NCBI GenBank assembly: GCA_038030265.1 | Contig: CM075941.1 | Span: forward strand, 14,260,001 to 14,324,000 | DNA length: 64,000 bases | Direction: 5' to 3' | Origin: Corythucha ciliata | Taxonomy: Eukaryota > Arthropoda > Insecta > Hemiptera > Tingidae | Shown here: positions 1-12,600 of the stretch, in pieces | Layout: every line of letters starts with the position of its first letter | How positions within the stretch are numbered: position 1 is the stretch's first letter | Made by a program: the position numbers and the translations under genes | Notes under the pieces: model-generated | The model's database searches: none | What the model was told of the DNA's origin: nothing | Seen by the model: the letters and a program-made list of their open reading frames with translations, nothing else

Positions 1-164
1 TGCATCCAAGGAAGGCAACCAAGCCAATGAGGGCTCGCCGTAGAAGCCGTACTGGGGTGGGGTTTCGAATTACGCCCCCGGGCTAGCCAGCTCCGGGGCG
101 TAACGTGTCGTAGGTTGACGATGCCCATAGGCAACATTCAGAGGGCAAATATCTGTGAAATTGG
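1..164. other. Unassigned GC-richer segment
   Basis: No coding frame or RNA gene is recognised. The segment is richer in G and C than the array that follows and contains a GGTTTCGAAT-like box, which faintly recalls a polymerase III B box. No matching A box or target duplication is visible, so it is left unassigned. Confidence 0.3.
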
Positions 165-765
165 ATCCTTCCAGGCGAAATTGGGTTTCTATAACCAGTC
201 CAACCCCTTTGACGGTTTTCCCTAAAAACTGAATATTTTACCCAGAAAATGACAATTTCACCACAAAACTGGCGATTTTACCCGAAAGAGCTGACGATCT
301 TATAAAAATTAAAATAAAAAAATACGATTTTACCCGGAAGCTCACGTGAATCACCAAAAAATCTGAAGATTATAAAATTGGCGGTTTTACACTATGACAG
401 ATTATTTCACCCCAAAACTGAATATTTTATTTCACAACAGACAATTTTGACACCAAAGCTGGCATTTTCCTCCGAAACTTACGTTTTACAAAAAATGAAC
501 GATTTTACGCCGAAACATACGACTCTGAATTGAAAACTGATGATTTTACCACAAAACGGACGATTTCACAAAAAAAAAAAAAAAAAAAAAAAAAACTCAC
601 AATTTTATCATAAAACTTACGATTTTATCTCAGAAGTGACGATTTTACTCCGAAACAAACGACTTTACACCGAAACGACTCCACAACACACAAACCCCCT
701 GCAAACGCCACTGCAATTCTATTCCCAATTCTATTCCCGAATTATCATTGTTCTAAACCATTAAC
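165..765. repeat. Degenerate ~20-bp array (family B)
   Basis: Imperfect units of the form AAACTGACGATTTTACCCC recur every 20-22 bases; the CTG positions near 229, 249, 269 and 291 show the spacing. Units are heavily diverged and no two neighbours are identical. An A26 run lies at 570-595. The same family fills 24890-26560. No coding function is visible. Confidence 0.6.
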
Positions 766-779
766 ATCAATTAACGCGT

Positions 780-1345
780 CCTCAATTTAAGTGATTTCTC
801 ACGTTTATCCGGGACTTAACGTTTTATTTATTTCAGCCACGAATGACACGTTTTTTCTCAATTTTAGCCGTGAATTTGTGATTTTTATCACATTTAGCTA
901 TGTATTTTTTCAACCATTTTAGTCACGAATTTGTCTCTATGAAATGGCGTTTCCGGTCTTCCGTATTTTCGCTTTTAATGAGCGCTTTTTCTTTGTTTTC
1001 GCGAATTAGAGCCTTTTTTCAATTTATAATAGTGAATTAGAGCTTTTCCTCAATTTTTGCCCGAAATATTTACAGTTTTCTTCAACTTTAGCCTCAAATT
1101 AGTGATTTTGATCACTTATTCAGCAATTAAATTTTTCCGCGTTATTTCAGCTTTTTGCGGTGAGAAAGTTTTTCTTTCGTTTTAGCTATGAATTAGCGTT
1201 TTTCTCAATTCAGCCTCGAATAACCGTATTTTCTCTATTTTATAGCCAAGAAGTTTGCCTTGGGAAACCGTGAATTGTCTATTTATCGGAACTCGAGCGG
1301 CGAGTGATGGATTTCTTTTAACTTTAGCCTCAAATTAGCGATTAT
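780..1345. repeat. Degenerate ~30-bp array (family A, plus orientation)
   Basis: Recurring TTTTCTCAATTTTAGCC and GAATTAGCG blocks alternate about every 30 bases with many substitutions. The same family recurs at 29690-30270, 35650-36600, 43230-43690 and 46740-47250 in this orientation, and at 7670-8545 and 47400-48010 in the opposite one. Confidence 0.6.
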
Positions 1346-3941
1346 AATCATTTTGGCCGTGTGTCCCAACAGCCAACCGCCTTCCGCCCTTCCGCTTTCC
1401 TCGCGCGTTCCGTCCCATGTGAATCCTGCTTAATTATGGTGCTGCTTAACCTTTGATCACACCACTCATTTCTTGGGCTTATAGAACCTGCCCCCCTCCC
1501 ATAGCCATAGGTCCCCGCCCGCCGGAACAAGTGGACACCTGCGCCACGCGTCCACATCGTCGTGTTGGGCCGCGGAAATTCGCTTCGGCACTTGAGATGT
1601 TCGGAAATAAGGTGAATATAATAGCGATTGTCAATTTATTCGAATGGCTTTTCAACTTTTTCTCATTTTTCACACTGTAAAGTGCGCTACGCAAGGGGGA
1701 CAAAGGTTGCCGGTCCCGAGGCTGAACAACATTACGGTATGGGACAGGGGGGCTGAGCAAAGAGACTAAAGCTCACTTGAACGGCACGGCAAGTGTCGCA
1801 ATAGGCAACCTAGTTTTCAATTCCCCTCTTACCCAATCCCGAATTTTCCAGGCGGACGGAGTGCCGAAATAGAGGAGTCGATCGCCAGCTACCGGCTCGT
1901 GAAAGTGTATCCTGTTTAATTGTGCCCTGAGAGCCTTCGTGCCCCCCCCCCCTAGTAGTCACTTAGTTATAATCGTAAGTGGGTTTGGTTTGCTTAGTTA
2001 AGTTAATAAAGTTAGAGTATTAACTCGTGATTTCATTATTTTGTCCTGTCTCCCCTGTAACGGTCCCAAAAGTCCAAAAAACCCCCCGTTACAAACAAGC
2101 TTTATGGGCGCATTTGAATTTACAAAATCACGGTTCTGTGCTCGTGTTAAAGCATGCACACAGGGAGAGAGCGTGTGAGTACTATAGAGAGAAATATTAT
2201 TCGTAATTCTGGCAAAAAACAAAATCAAAAGCCTAATTTTTCACCCGTGTGAGTAATCATTATAAAAAGAAACACTCCCAGGCACTCGCTTTGATACAAA
2301 TTACCTTTGTCAGTCTTGCCGCCTTCTCATATTATACGGACAATCAAACAAATGCCTTGTTGATGTTTGAGACCCCATCTCCACCCGAAAAGGTTGTTTT
2401 TCGTATTAGTACCACGAAATTTCCTGCAATTATTATTTTTCCCCGCACAAGCGACTTGATTATAATTGAACTATCCCGCGAAATTAGCAGAATTCATTGT
2501 TTTTGCGACCCCATTTGAAGTTAAATAACGCTCTGCCGTTTGTCCCTCTTTCTCTCTTGACAAAAATAAAATGAAATGAAATTTAATTTTTGTTACGAAA
2601 CGCTTGTATAGGAACAATGCCTACCTGCTGTTTATTCTCACGATGTCCCACACCACAGGTGCAGCCTATTCCTGTGAGAGGGGGTGGGTGGGCTGAGACC
2701 GGTCAAGCGCAGCAAGGGGGCTGAGTGAAATTTGAATGTTCTGTCTCTACCTGTCTGATAAATTAGTTTTATCGGAGGGTCGTAACTGCATTCTAAAATG
2801 ACAAAAAAAAAGGTATTGCTACGCCTACAGAGGCGCCTGTTTATATGGAGGGCCCTCTGGGGACGCTTCAAATGCCAGCGGCCCAATACACCGTCATGGG
2901 AAGAGATGAATTCATTGCCGATTCCTGAACAAATTTAAAACTGAAATATTGCTGATGTTGGCGTTAGTGCCTCATAACTTATGGTGGATAGGTGTAAGGG
3001 AGGGGGGTGGCAGTGTGAACGGGAACTTTCTACACTTTATTTTTAGCTGACCGTAGAGATATTTGGTTATAGGAAAGTTGACGATAAATTTATGGCGATC
3101 TACCTCTCTATACCTGTTCGCCCAGTTCAACACGTTTCAATCTGAGCCCACCCCACCCACCCTTCCCTTTATACCTGTCCGCGCCAACCACTTCTCATCG
3201 CTCTTTTCATTTTCTATATCTTGCCCTGTAGCTCACTATAAATCACTGGAAGTTCTAAACATGCCCTGGGATTTAACATGTTTGCTATTAAACAATCTCT
3301 CCGCAAGCGTGCCCGCCCTCCCCTAATATCAACTTCCTGAAGAGCTGCGTCAGCAAGAAAATTCGGTAGAGCTTACTGCCGCTCTTCTTCTATCAATAAA
3401 ACCCTTTTCGAAGCTATTTCTTTAAACAAAAATGTTCAAATAAAAGCTTTTTCTTTCTTTTTTCATCATTATATCGGACTCAAAAATACAAAATATTAAA
3501 CAAAAACAAAAGCGAATAATCTCAGGATCTGTTTGTGTGTTGTGAGCCGAGGGAGGGAAGGGTGAGGGGCGATATCAGCTCTGTACGGGTTGAACAAGAG
3601 TGCGTTAGTAGGAGAAAGAGATTTAAATAAAGCTTTGAAGCTTTGTCATAGTGCTGGTGGGGAGGGGGGGGGCTGGAGCTCAACGTTGAAGTCGAATGGT
3701 GCGGCTGCGAGGTAGTGGGAGGGGGAACTGATGACTGTGCAGTTTGTAAAAAGGTCGAAACCATAAAGTCCAGGCTTTGGGGTGGACAGGATTATTTGAA
3801 AAGCGAAGGATTATGCGGAAAAGCCCAAAGGATTAAACGGGACGGTGTGGTGGGGGGGTGGGTAAAAAGGGCGCAAATCAGAATTTCTAGGAATCTTCGT
3901 TCCTTTAAGAACGGACTGTAGGAGATAGCAAACAAACCTTT

Positions 3942-3974
<33 letters not shown>

Positions 3975-4240
3975 CAGAGCAGCTCATTCCCTTGATGGGA
4001 TTTCTTTTAATTTTGAGCAGATTAAGGCTCCCTGGATTCTTTAGTTTTTCCCTGAGGGAAAACACTGGTCAGATGCTGGACTTATTTCCGCAGTGTATTT
4101 TTCTAATTACAACTTTAAATCCTTCCAATCCTTCTAATAGCTTCTCGGAAAATCCCTTTTAAGAAGTAAGTACAAAAGTTCAGAGCTGAAAAGAGCGCAA
4201 TTCGCAAGGAACGATGCTATTACGGGGAAAAGAAATAGTA
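1346..4240. other. Unique DNA, no gene recognised
   Basis: Only short open frames without recognisable domains are present. Pyrimidine- and purine-rich simple stretches occur, with AATAAA signals near 3394 and 3440 and a T31 run at 3944-3974 that runs directly into CAG. No gene is supported. Confidence 0.4.
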
Positions 4241-5690
4241 TATTACGATCCAAGGGCGGTACGATGCTCATTACGTTCGAGGGCGACAGGAAGGGCCCGA
4301 GATGAAGCCGAGGACAGTTGCCGCCCGAGATCGTAATGAGGAATACCGCCCGAGTGTTGTAAGCTATTTTTTGTTCAGCTGAAGTTCGTAATTATTATAA
4401 TAATAATAAGTACCTATATAGGATAATCATAAAAACCAGTCTTTCAATGCCATAGTTCAGAAGCTTCATGCTATTCATCTGTGGACCATAAAAATAATTC
4501 CTTCGAAAAATGAAGCTTTTTGATAGGTTGCATGGACTCCACAGATGCATAGCGTATGGTTTGCTTAATAAACTGAAGTGAACATGAACACACACTCTAG
4601 CCAGCGAATGGAAGAATGACGTAGAACTTTAATTGCCTCTCAGCGTAATTTCCAGTGTTTATTTTTGGGTTTTTATGGCTAATGTACAATTTAGAAACAA
4701 AATTAGGAAGACCAATTAAAAACAAAAAACAGCAAGTGACCTAAAAGACGCAGCCGGCTGATATTTTTCTTTACCCGGCGGGCGGAATGAACCTTATTAT
4801 CACCCGCTCAAGGCTCTCCCAGCGGTCGAATATCAAGTCTTTACGTCCTGCTGTACAAAATTACGATCCAAGGGCGGTATGATGCTCATTACGGTCGAGG
4901 GCGACAGGAAGTGCCCGTGGTGAAGCCGAGGGGTGTTAATTGTCGCCCGAGATCGTAATGAGGAATACCGCCCGAGTGTTGTACGCTATTTTTTGTACAG
5001 CCGTGGTTTTTAATTATTATAATAATCATCATAAAAACCAGTCTTTAAAGCCCCGTTCAGAAGCTATGTGCTATGTATCTGTGGATTCGTCTATGCAAAT
5101 AATAAAATTAATTCTTTCGAAAAATGAAGCATTTTGATAGGTTGCACCAACGATATATAAACCTGGATTGCTCACAGCGGACTGGAGGGGCGTGGAGGGA
5201 GCAGGTCGTCCCCTGATAAACAATCACCCTGTGTGTAGTTATGGCAACACAACTCTCTTCCGGTATTTACTTTGAAACTCCACCCCTCTCATCCACTTGG
5301 GAGCTTATTTAATGGCTATTCCTTATCAGCAGTGATGAGCAATCCAGTTCTTTTATATGTATTTCGTTGGGTTGCACACATTCCACATATGGTTTGCTTA
5401 ATAAACTGAAGTGAATACACACTCTAGCCAGCGAATGGAACGATGTCGTTGCTGATACAGAGAGAACTTTAATCGCCTCTCAGCGTAATTTAAAGTGCTT
5501 ATTTTTGGGTTTTTATGGCTAATGTACGATTTATAAATTAGGAAGAAAAATGTTTCAAATAACAACAAAAAGACCTAAAAAAAACGCAGCGGGCTGATAC
5601 TTTTCTTTACGCCCGGCGGGCGGAATGAACCTCATGTCGGCTGCTCAAGGCTCTCCCAGCGGGCGAATTTCGAGTCTTTACGCCCGGCTG
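4241..5690. repeat. Diverged tandem duplication with hairpin modules
   Basis: Two copies of a roughly 600-bp unit start near 4243 and 4861. They share the motifs ACGATCCAAGGGCGGTA, TTGCTTAATAAACTGAAGTG, CTAGCCAGCGAATGG and a CCGGCGGGCGGAATGAACC-like block. Each copy opens with a foldback: GGGCGGTA and CATTACG sequences pair with CGTAATGAGG and TACCGCCC about 70 bases further on. The second copy holds roughly 240 extra bases at about 5150-5390. No coding capacity is seen; this may be a foldback transposon or a short satellite run. Confidence 0.65.
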
Positions 5691-7083
5691 AACAAAAAAT
5701 AAATTGCACACCGTCAGAGTCATAGGTTCAACGGGTGCGGCTGCTGCGGTTGATAGGAGATATACTGAGCGGTTGTCAGCCCAAAAATCAACAACACGAC
5801 CAAGGACTGAGTTCATTTTGACCTTTGGGACCTTAAAAATATGACCGGTCGGTCAAGAAACAAAATAAAAGACACTCAATGGCTCAGAATAGGATTTTTT
5901 TGACAACAAAAAATAGCAAATTGGCAATTCATACAGAAAGTACGTATAATACTGTTGCTTACGATATGAATTTCTAGAAGAGAAAATATAATAAGTGGAA
6001 AACTGAGAGCCCCAGGGCCTCTCTCTATACTTTGCTGTATGACAGAAAATGATTGAGTGACTGCCCTTGTCACTTATAAAGGCCTCACCCAACCCACACA
6101 CCCCCGCTCCACAGGAGGGTTTCTATTTTTCTTCGCTTCGCCTTTTTCTTGGCCCTCCCCTTCTACTTTTCAACAGCAGCCACTGATGAAAAGAAAGCCG
6201 TGGTGTTAGGGAGAGGGTGGGGGGGCGGGAAAGGCAATTTTCCCGATAGGGCACGGATTCGTGAGAAAAAAAGGGGGGTGGTTTGGTATTCAGCTTCTTC
6301 TCACGCGATGCATTTACGCGGAGGCGGCGGCAAAGAGTTTGAGTTTTTTAGCGCTCCATTGACTTCAGGTTTCTTCTGCAAGGATAAAAACCCTCCCCTA
6401 CTGCGCCCGGCCGTATCATGGCATTTAACGTTGTGAGGGGAGGGGGAGACGGAGATGCGAGGTGTTATTTAAAATCCGATTTGCGGGAAATGCCTTCGGG
6501 CTTTGTATACGCCTTGTTGAAAATTGAGGTTGGAAAGTGATTCGAAAGACAGTTGATCGAAAAATACGATCATTAAAGGGCGGATAGAAAAAGAAAAAAA
6601 ATAGAAAAGAGAAATCAATTCAAGGGTGGGGGGGGGGGTTTCCTTCTCCGCTTGTCTCCAATAAAATGTAAGAGCTCTGAAGCTGAAAGTGGATAATTTA
6701 GTGTGTGATTCAATCATAGGGGATTTCCATCGGGGAAAGACAAAAGCACAAAAAATGAAGGAGGGGGGCTTAAAGATAAAGGAACTGAAAGTTACATATA
6801 GCGGACAGAATTCATCCTGGACAATGGCCATGTGGAAAAAGGATTATCCCTTCCGCGTGAGGGGTCGGTGTTTGGGGTGGGTGTGGGGCGTGAACGCTCA
6901 AGTGAAAGAAATGTTTTAGTGAGCAAAATATAGAGTTTCTCATAGTATTCGTACAATTTGTAGGATGAAATCCCTCTCATTGTCATTAGTAAATCAAAAA
7001 GAACCCGCCACCCACCATCAGTCTATGTTCTGGTCCTTCGTTCCTCTTCAAGGGTTCTATATTGTCACTCGGAACACCATCGT
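5691..7083. other. Unique DNA, no gene recognised
   Basis: Open frames here are short, compositionally biased and lack recognisable motifs. Several G-runs (for example near 6630) and purine-rich tracts are present. No RNA gene or mobile-element end was identified. Confidence 0.35.
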
Positions 7084-7283
7084 ATACTCACTGTGAAGTG
7101 TGAAACTGTGAAGAAGTGTGAAACAGATGCACAATGCGAAAAGCCCCGCTTGGGAACATTGGGCATCATGAGGTCAAATAATCATGTTTTAAACGCCTAA
7201 ACGCTTCCGCAAACCGGGGCCACTTTGGAGCCCTTCTAATGCAATGCTTTTTTACTGGCAGCGCCACTCAGTGCGCACTGAAT

Positions 7284-7665
7284 TGTGAATTTAGGAAACT
7301 GTGAAGGGTGAAACAGTGAAATGTGAAACTGTGAAGTGTGAAACTGTGAATTGTGAAGTGTAGAACTGTGATGTGTGAAACTGTGAAGAGCGGAACTGTG
7401 AAGTGTGAAACTGTGAAGTGTGAAACTGTGAAGTGTGAAACTGTGAAGTGTGAAACTGTGAAGTGTGAAACTGTGAAGTGTGAAACTGTGAAATGTGAAG
7501 TGTAGAACTGTGATGTGTGAAACTGTGAAGTGCGGAACTGTGAAGTGTGAAACTGTGAAGTGTGAAACTGTGAAGTATGAAGTATCAATATGTAAAGTGC
7601 GAAGTGCGAAACTGTAAAACTGTGAAGTGTAAAACTGTGAAGTGGGAAGTGTGAAACTGTGAATT
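7284..7665. repeat. 15-bp minisatellite with higher-order structure
   Basis: Tandem copies of the 15-mer AAGTGTGAAACTGTG with point variants; a central run of near-perfect copies lies at about 7395-7485. A variant block (TGTAGAACTGTGATG, then a GCGGAACTG unit) appears twice, 142 bases apart (7355 and 7497), so the array has a higher-order repeat. Because 15 is divisible by 3, the minus strand is open as a repetitive His-Phe-Thr-Val-Ser frame, which is a by-product and not a gene. A short outlying copy lies at 7091-7126. Confidence 0.92.
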
Positions 7666-7669
7666 GAAA

Positions 7670-8545
7670 ATAATTCGCGGCTATAATTGAGAAATAGCAA
7701 CAAATTCATGACAAAAATATACACAAATGGCTAGAATTGAATGAAAAAGGTAAAATTGAGACAAATCGCTAATCCACATGATTGGGAAGTGCAGTGCTAA
7801 AATGAAAAAACGGATCAATTCGAGAATAAGCGCTTATCTAAAGCTAAAATAGAGGAATGCAGTGAATCGTGGCTAAAATTAAGAAAATTGGTAAGATTGG
7901 CCGCTAAAATTTGTAAAATAATAGGTGTTCCATTGTTAGGTTGAGGACGGCCTCATTCTCAGTGCGCAAACGCCAGTGGTCAGTTTTTCGTCAAGGGCAC
8001 AAATAGCCATGTTTCGTAGTTTTCTGGGTGCAGATAGCCACTTCGCGCAAATATTCTGCTGCCTCTGTGGGTCGCAAATGATAAGTTTGACAATTTTTAA
8101 GGCTTAATAGACAGTTTTGGTAATTGTAGAACATGCATCGGCAGTCGCACAACGACGCAAGACGCAAAACGACGACAAACGACGCAAGGCGTGAAATGGC
8201 TCAGATTAGCGTTTTTGACGCGTGAATGGTCGATTTGACAATTTTCAGAACAGGAATCACCTGATTAGGGCTTTTTAAATGGACAAGAAGCGATCATTCC
8301 CTGCTGAAACTGAGAAAAACAAATTGAGAAAATCCGCTAATTCACGATTAAAATTGAGAATATTTCGCGACTAAAATTGAGAAAAATCGCTGATGCTTGG
8401 CTACAATTGAGAAAACGTTAATTACCTGTTCCTATACAGGCAAGTTCGTGGATAAAACTCAGAAAAAAGGGACAGTTAATTGGATTTGTCAGCTTATTCG
8501 CCTCAGAAATCGATAAAATGTGTTAATTCGCATTTTCTGCAAAAG
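7670..8545. repeat. Family A degenerate array, reverse orientation
   Basis: Reverse-complement form of the TCAATTTTAGCC and AATTAGCG array: blocks such as AAATTGAGAAAAATCGC recur about every 30 bases. It is interrupted at about 7920-8270 by unrelated sequence that includes a short ACGACGCAA-type simple repeat (about 8148-8192). Confidence 0.55.
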
Positions 8546-9163
8546 CGGATTTATGGTATAGGACCCTTCCCAAGATAAAATCCTTGCTTCACCACTGCTC
8601 CCCCCCCCCACACCCAACAGTCAACAGTCTTTCGAAGTGTATAGCGTTGTTGTTGTTTTGTGAACAGTGGGGGGGTGGAAGAGGGACCTTTTTGACACGA
8701 ACGAGCTCAATGTGTTTCAAAAAGTTAGCGTTTTGATGAGTACGACAGTTGAGTCTTGAAGGCAAGGAGCATAACTTATTTCCGGTGGTTAAAAAAAAAA
8801 GTAGGGAGTGAAACGAATAAATTACGGTGCTTAAAACTTTAATGACGGCAATTAGCACCGTGAATAGTAAAACACGGTTTAAAGTTGTTTCTATGCCTCG
8901 TGGATTAAATGTACCGGGAGAGCACAAAAGCCGGGCCCACCGAGAGCCCGCCTCTTTTCTAGGCAATTAACTCGGTCGTCTTGATAGTTTTGTGAAAGAA
9001 TCCAGCGTGATGGTGTGAGGATGTGATGGTGGAGGGGCGGGACTGTTTTATAGCTGCGGCGTTAAAACTGAAATACACTTGTGGGTGGGGGTTGGAGATG
9101 TGATGAACACGAGTGTGTAATTGGAGGTTTTCAAGTTTGTGAGTGATGGGAGGAACAAGGTCA

Positions 9164-9165
<2 letters not shown>

Positions 9166-9197
<32 letters not shown>

Positions 9198-9214
9198 TCT
9201 TCATATTTCTCCAG
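9166..9214 (+). promoter_or_regulatory. Candidate splice acceptor for the Toll 5'UTR exon
   Basis: A T31 run (9166-9196) is followed by GTCTTCATATTTCTCCAG and then GTACCTG, a strong polypyrimidine-plus-AG arrangement. If used, the exon carrying the Toll start would begin at 9215. A second acceptor-like CTCTTCAG ends at 9452. Transcript evidence is needed to choose between them; the long T run could equally be retroposition debris. Confidence 0.4.
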
Positions 9215-9658
9215 GTACCTGCAAATTTCTTGATTCATGAGATAAGGACTAAGAATTACAAATGGGTGGGGAGGGGACTGTACCAGGGCTGTGGCTATTA
9301 ACTTATCGAGTGCAGGAACTCACCCTCCTTTATTTTTCGGGGGAAAGGGAGAAAAGCCCTTCTTTCAGAAAGTGGGGGGAACGCAGGCTCAGTCCAAGGG
9401 CGGGCTCCTCCACAGTACACTATAACCGCGGTCGGGGTGAGTGTCTCTTCAGTTAACCGTCGACCGTCGGACTGTTTTGGAAAAGTGAAAAAAAAAAAAA
9501 AAATCCGAGCTGCAAAAGGGTTGAAATCTCGCGTTGGGCGGGGGATTACTTTCATCCACCCGTTATAACTGCGTTAAAAAATTGTGAGCGGTTTGTGCGA
9601 ACGCCGAAAATTTTTTCGTCGGGGAAGGGTCGGTTTTCGTGATGAAACAACGGCGGAA
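9215..9658 (+). other. Probable 5' leader of the Toll mRNA
   Basis: This interval lies between the candidate acceptor and the coding ATG. Upstream ATGs are present: one at 9236 is followed after one codon by a stop, and one at 9262 opens 64 codons, ending at 9456. Both terminate before the main start. If included in the mRNA they could dampen translation. The main frame opens at 9578 after an in-frame TAA, with no in-frame ATG before 9659. Confidence 0.4.
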
Positions 9659-12600
9659 ATGATTTTTTCTCCGGTTTTAAACGTCCTGCTGCTCGTCGTC
9701 ACAGGCGGAGTTGTCACATCGGCCGAAAATGACACCACGGCCGTTGGTGGTAGTGGTGGAGGGCTTCGCTATGAGGCACCCGAGGACTGTCAGTGGTGGG
9801 TTCGTGAGCCAGGCGATGAAGTCGCTCTGTCGTGTAATTTGAGGACGATTAATTCCGAGGTGGACACGACCAATTTCAGCGTTATACCAACGGAGCATAC
9901 GATCGCTTTAAGAATTCTCTGTGAACCATCCCATGTGTCCAAAAGTACACTGGACGAGAAAAGTTTCTCACATTTGATTCGCTTGAAAGAATTATACTTG
10001 GAATTTTGTAAAATCACTAAACTGGTTCCCGGAGCGCTGGAAGGGCTCGAAAATCTGAGAAATTTCACCCTGAGAACTCATAATGTCGACTGGCCTGCCT
10101 ACAGTCTCGAACTCAAAGCCGACACTTTCATCCATGTGAAACAACTCGAACGACTCGATTTAGCTTTGAACAATATCTGGGCGTTTCCTGAGAGTTTATT
10201 CTGCCCGATGGCAAATTTAGTCAGTTTGAACGTCAGTTTCAACCGACTTCAGAATGTCAATGAACTTGGTTTTCGAGAAAAAACACCGCCGCCTCAACCT
10301 TTAATCAGCAGCCAAGACGATGACGACAGTGAAATGAAATCAAAGGCGCCCACCCCTCCCTGTAATTTGGACGTTCAAATATTGGATGGGTCGGGGAATC
10401 ATTTCGTGTTGCTGCCTAATCATGGATTCAGCACATTAAGGCGACTTCGAGAACTTTATATTCATGATAATGAGATATCGATGGTGGCGGAACGAGCTTT
10501 GGCTGGATTAAAACACTTAGCGATATTTGATTTATCAAATAATAAAGTTGTGACTCTGCCTTCTGAGTTGTTTAAGGACGCTGGTGGGTCTTTGCAGAAG
10601 ATTTATTTGAGGAATAATACGCTCAGCCTGATTTTCCCTGATTTATTCGCAAATTTAACTCAATTAATTGATTTGGATTTGTCGAGGAATCAGTTGACGA
10701 GCTCTTGGATCAATGAAAACACTTTCGCCGGTTTAATTCGTCTCGTTCTTTTGAATTTGTCGTACAATCGAATCACGAAACTCGAGACGTCTCTTTTTAG
10801 AGATTTGTACACGCTACAAATTTTAAATTTAGAGCACAATGAAATCGAAGCGATACCGTCGAACGCCTTTACACCGCTCAACAACCTTCACACGTTGATT
10901 CTTTCGCACAATAAAATTAATTTTCTCGACGCCTACGCTCTGAACGGCTTAGGCGTTCTAAGCCTTCTCTCACTCGACAACAACCGACTGTCGGATATAC
11001 ACGCGGAAGCGTTTCGAAACCTGACCGGACTGAGGGATTTGAATATGAATGGGAACAGGCTTCAGGCTGTGCCGCGGGCCCTTCGTGACATGCGACTTTT
11101 GAGAACGGTCGACCTTGGTGAGAATAACGTGACGAATTTGGATAAACCGGGCTTTGTCGGCATGGCGAATTTATATGGTCTCAGGTTGATTGGCAACGCA
11201 ATCGAGAGTATCAGTAAGGTGACTTTTGCTGACTTACCATCGCTAGAAATTTTAAATTTATCGAGAAATAAAATCCATAAAATACAGGGTGGAGCCTTCG
11301 AGATGAATAACAATCTCCAGGCTGTGAGACTTGACGCTAATTTATTGACGGATATTAATGGGCTTGTGTCAGATGTGTCAAGTTTGCTTTGGTTGAACAT
11401 TTCCGATAATAAATTAGAGCGATTTGATTACGCCTTCCTTCCACAGAGCCTTCAGTGGCTCGATATGCACAAAAATTTTATTTCGGAGCTCGGCAACAGA
11501 TATAATTTAGGCACCGAGATAAAACTTCAAACCCTCGACGTCAGCTTTAACAAACTCACAAAAATAACGGCCGAATCGATTCCAAAAAGTGTCGAACTTC
11601 TATTTGTCAACGACAATCTCATAACTTACGTCGAGCCTCAAACTTTTATGGGTAAAACCAATCTCACTCGGGTCGACTTGTACGCCAATTTAATCGAAGA
11701 GCTGGAACTCAGCTCCCTTCATTTGACAACGGTCGACGAGTCGCGCCCCCTGCCTGAGTTTTACATCGGTGGCAACCCGTTCCAGTGTGACTGTACAATG
11801 GAGTGGCTTCAACGGATCAATAATTTAGATCACCTGAGACAGCATCCTCGCGTTATGGACCTCGACGGTATTTACTGTAAACTGTTGTACAGCCGTGAGC
11901 GTCTCTACGTACCACTCGTTGAGGCCGACTCGTCCATGTTTTTATGTTCGTACAAAACGCACTGTTTCGCTCTCTGCACCTGTTGTGAGTTTGACGCCTG
12001 CGACTGTGAAATGACTTGCCCTCCAAACTGTACCTGCTATCATGACCAACCGTGGGCGGCCAATATCGTCGATTGTTCGGGCAGTGGTTACGTTCAGCTA
12101 CCCGTCGTTCTCCCGATGGACGCCACCGAAGTTTATTTGGATGGAAATAATTTCGGTGAGTTGAGCAGTCACTCATTTATCGGTAGAAAAAATTTAAAAA
12201 TTTTATACGCGAACAATTCAAACGTCGCCGCCATTTATAACCACACGTTTTCCGGGTTGAGGCGACTCGGCGTTCTCCACCTAGAAAACAACCGAATTAA
12301 GGAGCTTCTCGGCTTTGAACTGTCCACTCTGTCGAATTTAAGAGAGTTGTACCTTCAAAACAATATAATTCACCACATCGATAATAGAACGTTTATAAAT
12401 TTAAGCCGTCTTGAAGTTCTACGTCTAGACAATAACCGTCTAATTAAATTTCAAGTGTCTGTGTTTATTGCAAACCCCTACCTCGTTGAAATTGGTTTGT
12501 CAGGAAATCACTGGTCTTGCGAGTGTAAATACATGCAAGAATTAAGCTCGTGGTTTACGTCAAACAGAGCTAAAATCCTCGATAGTAAAACCCTGACCTG

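Noticed and set aside
540..764. 74-residue Lys-rich frame
   Set aside because: Driven by the A26 run and the degenerate array.
1840..1950. Candidate exon after a TTTTCCAG acceptor with frame AEIEESIASYRLVKV
   Set aside because: Very short, no matching donor or neighbouring exon, and no family recognised.
3944..3977. T31-CAG as a real splice acceptor
   Set aside because: No coding or UTR context follows; a T run of this length ending in CAG can be retroposition debris.
7236..7724. 162-residue His/Phe/Thr/Ser repeat protein on the minus strand
   Set aside because: It is the translation of the 15-bp minisatellite; period divisible by three keeps it open.
9584..9658. Upstream extension of the Toll frame to a GTG at 9584
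   Set aside because: Nuclear eukaryotic genes rarely start at GTG; the ATG at 9659 directly precedes the signal peptide, and the extra 25 residues are basic and unlike a signal sequence.
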